A stretch of DNA of 64,000 nucleotides, taken from the NCBI RefSeq assembly GCF_002261225.1, contig NZ_NEVM01000005.1, forward strand, positions 496,001 to 560,000. The letters are read 5' to 3'. A program made the position numbers and the translations under genes. The first letter of the stretch is position 1. Each line of letters starts with the position of its first letter. Under the pieces are notes generated by a model. That model was not told where the DNA came from. It worked only from the letters and a program-made list of their open reading frames with translations, and did no database searches. This DNA comes from Bordetella genomosp. 10. Its GTDB lineage: Bacteria; Pseudomonadota; Gammaproteobacteria; Burkholderiales; Burkholderiaceae_B. Below, one piece after another: positions 63,458-64,000 of this stretch.

Positions 63458-64000
<543 letters not shown>

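Overview
The window is GC-rich chromosomal DNA from a betaproteobacterium, most likely Alcaligenaceae (Bordetella/Achromobacter-like). The evidence is the gene order leuC-leuD-leuB-asd-fimV-truA-trpF, the hemD-hemX-hemY run, and the family types seen throughout (DUF2069/YihY pair, BPSS1780-type membrane protein, homoserine kinase of the choline-kinase fold). The species call is an inference from gene content; no database search was possible.

Layout. 1-2.3 kb: the 3' part of a multihaem cytochrome c with a TsdA-like half, a short lower-GC patch with an unknown gene, and tRNA-Val(GAC). 2.4-12.3 kb: a minus-strand block for tryptophan, leucine and aspartate-family biosynthesis plus truA, fimV and aroC. 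12.8-18.1 kb: signalling genes (an active-looking diguanylate cyclase, a degenerate GGDEF/EAL protein, a histidine kinase convergent with an OmpR-type regulator). 18.4-25.2 kb: housekeeping genes (selO, DUF2069, YihY, a CBS protein, dusA, thrB, a BPSS1780-family protein). 25.2-33.6 kb and 50.9-52.1 kb: a Tad/Flp pilus cluster on the minus strand (Flp-like pilin, TadG-like, TadE-like, CpaB, secretin, FHA-CpaF ATPase, TadB, TadC, DUF192), split in two by an inserted element. 52.2-64 kb: YdeP-type molybdoenzyme and MocR regulator, a small HTH protein, entericidin, ppa, hemY/hemX/hemD, two TerC-family genes and the 3' part of sucD.

The central feature is an approximately 17.3 kb integrative element (about 33,564-50,882). 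It sits inside a TadG-like gene whose two halves rejoin in frame across a shared 7-bp core, GCGGTAG. It carries two paralogous P4-type tyrosine integrases and a set of defence-like genes. These are a 1,625-residue protein combining a NERD nuclease domain, a degenerate kinase domain, an intact-looking kinase domain and an SF1 helicase, translationally coupled to a 505-residue partner; a PD-(D/E)XK restriction-like endonuclease with a two-gene unit upstream; a GIY-YIG protein bracketed by 62-bp direct repeats; and an XRE-ImmA/IrrE protease pair with an orphan XRE regulator.

The NERD-kinase-helicase pair is the best candidate for an undescribed system. It shares STK plus SF1 helicase with Mokosh type I, and NERD plus STK with PglW of BREX type 2, but I recognise neither system in this exact arrangement. 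The insertion also cuts the downstream tad genes off from the Flp-proximal promoter, so the pilus is probably not made normally in this strain.
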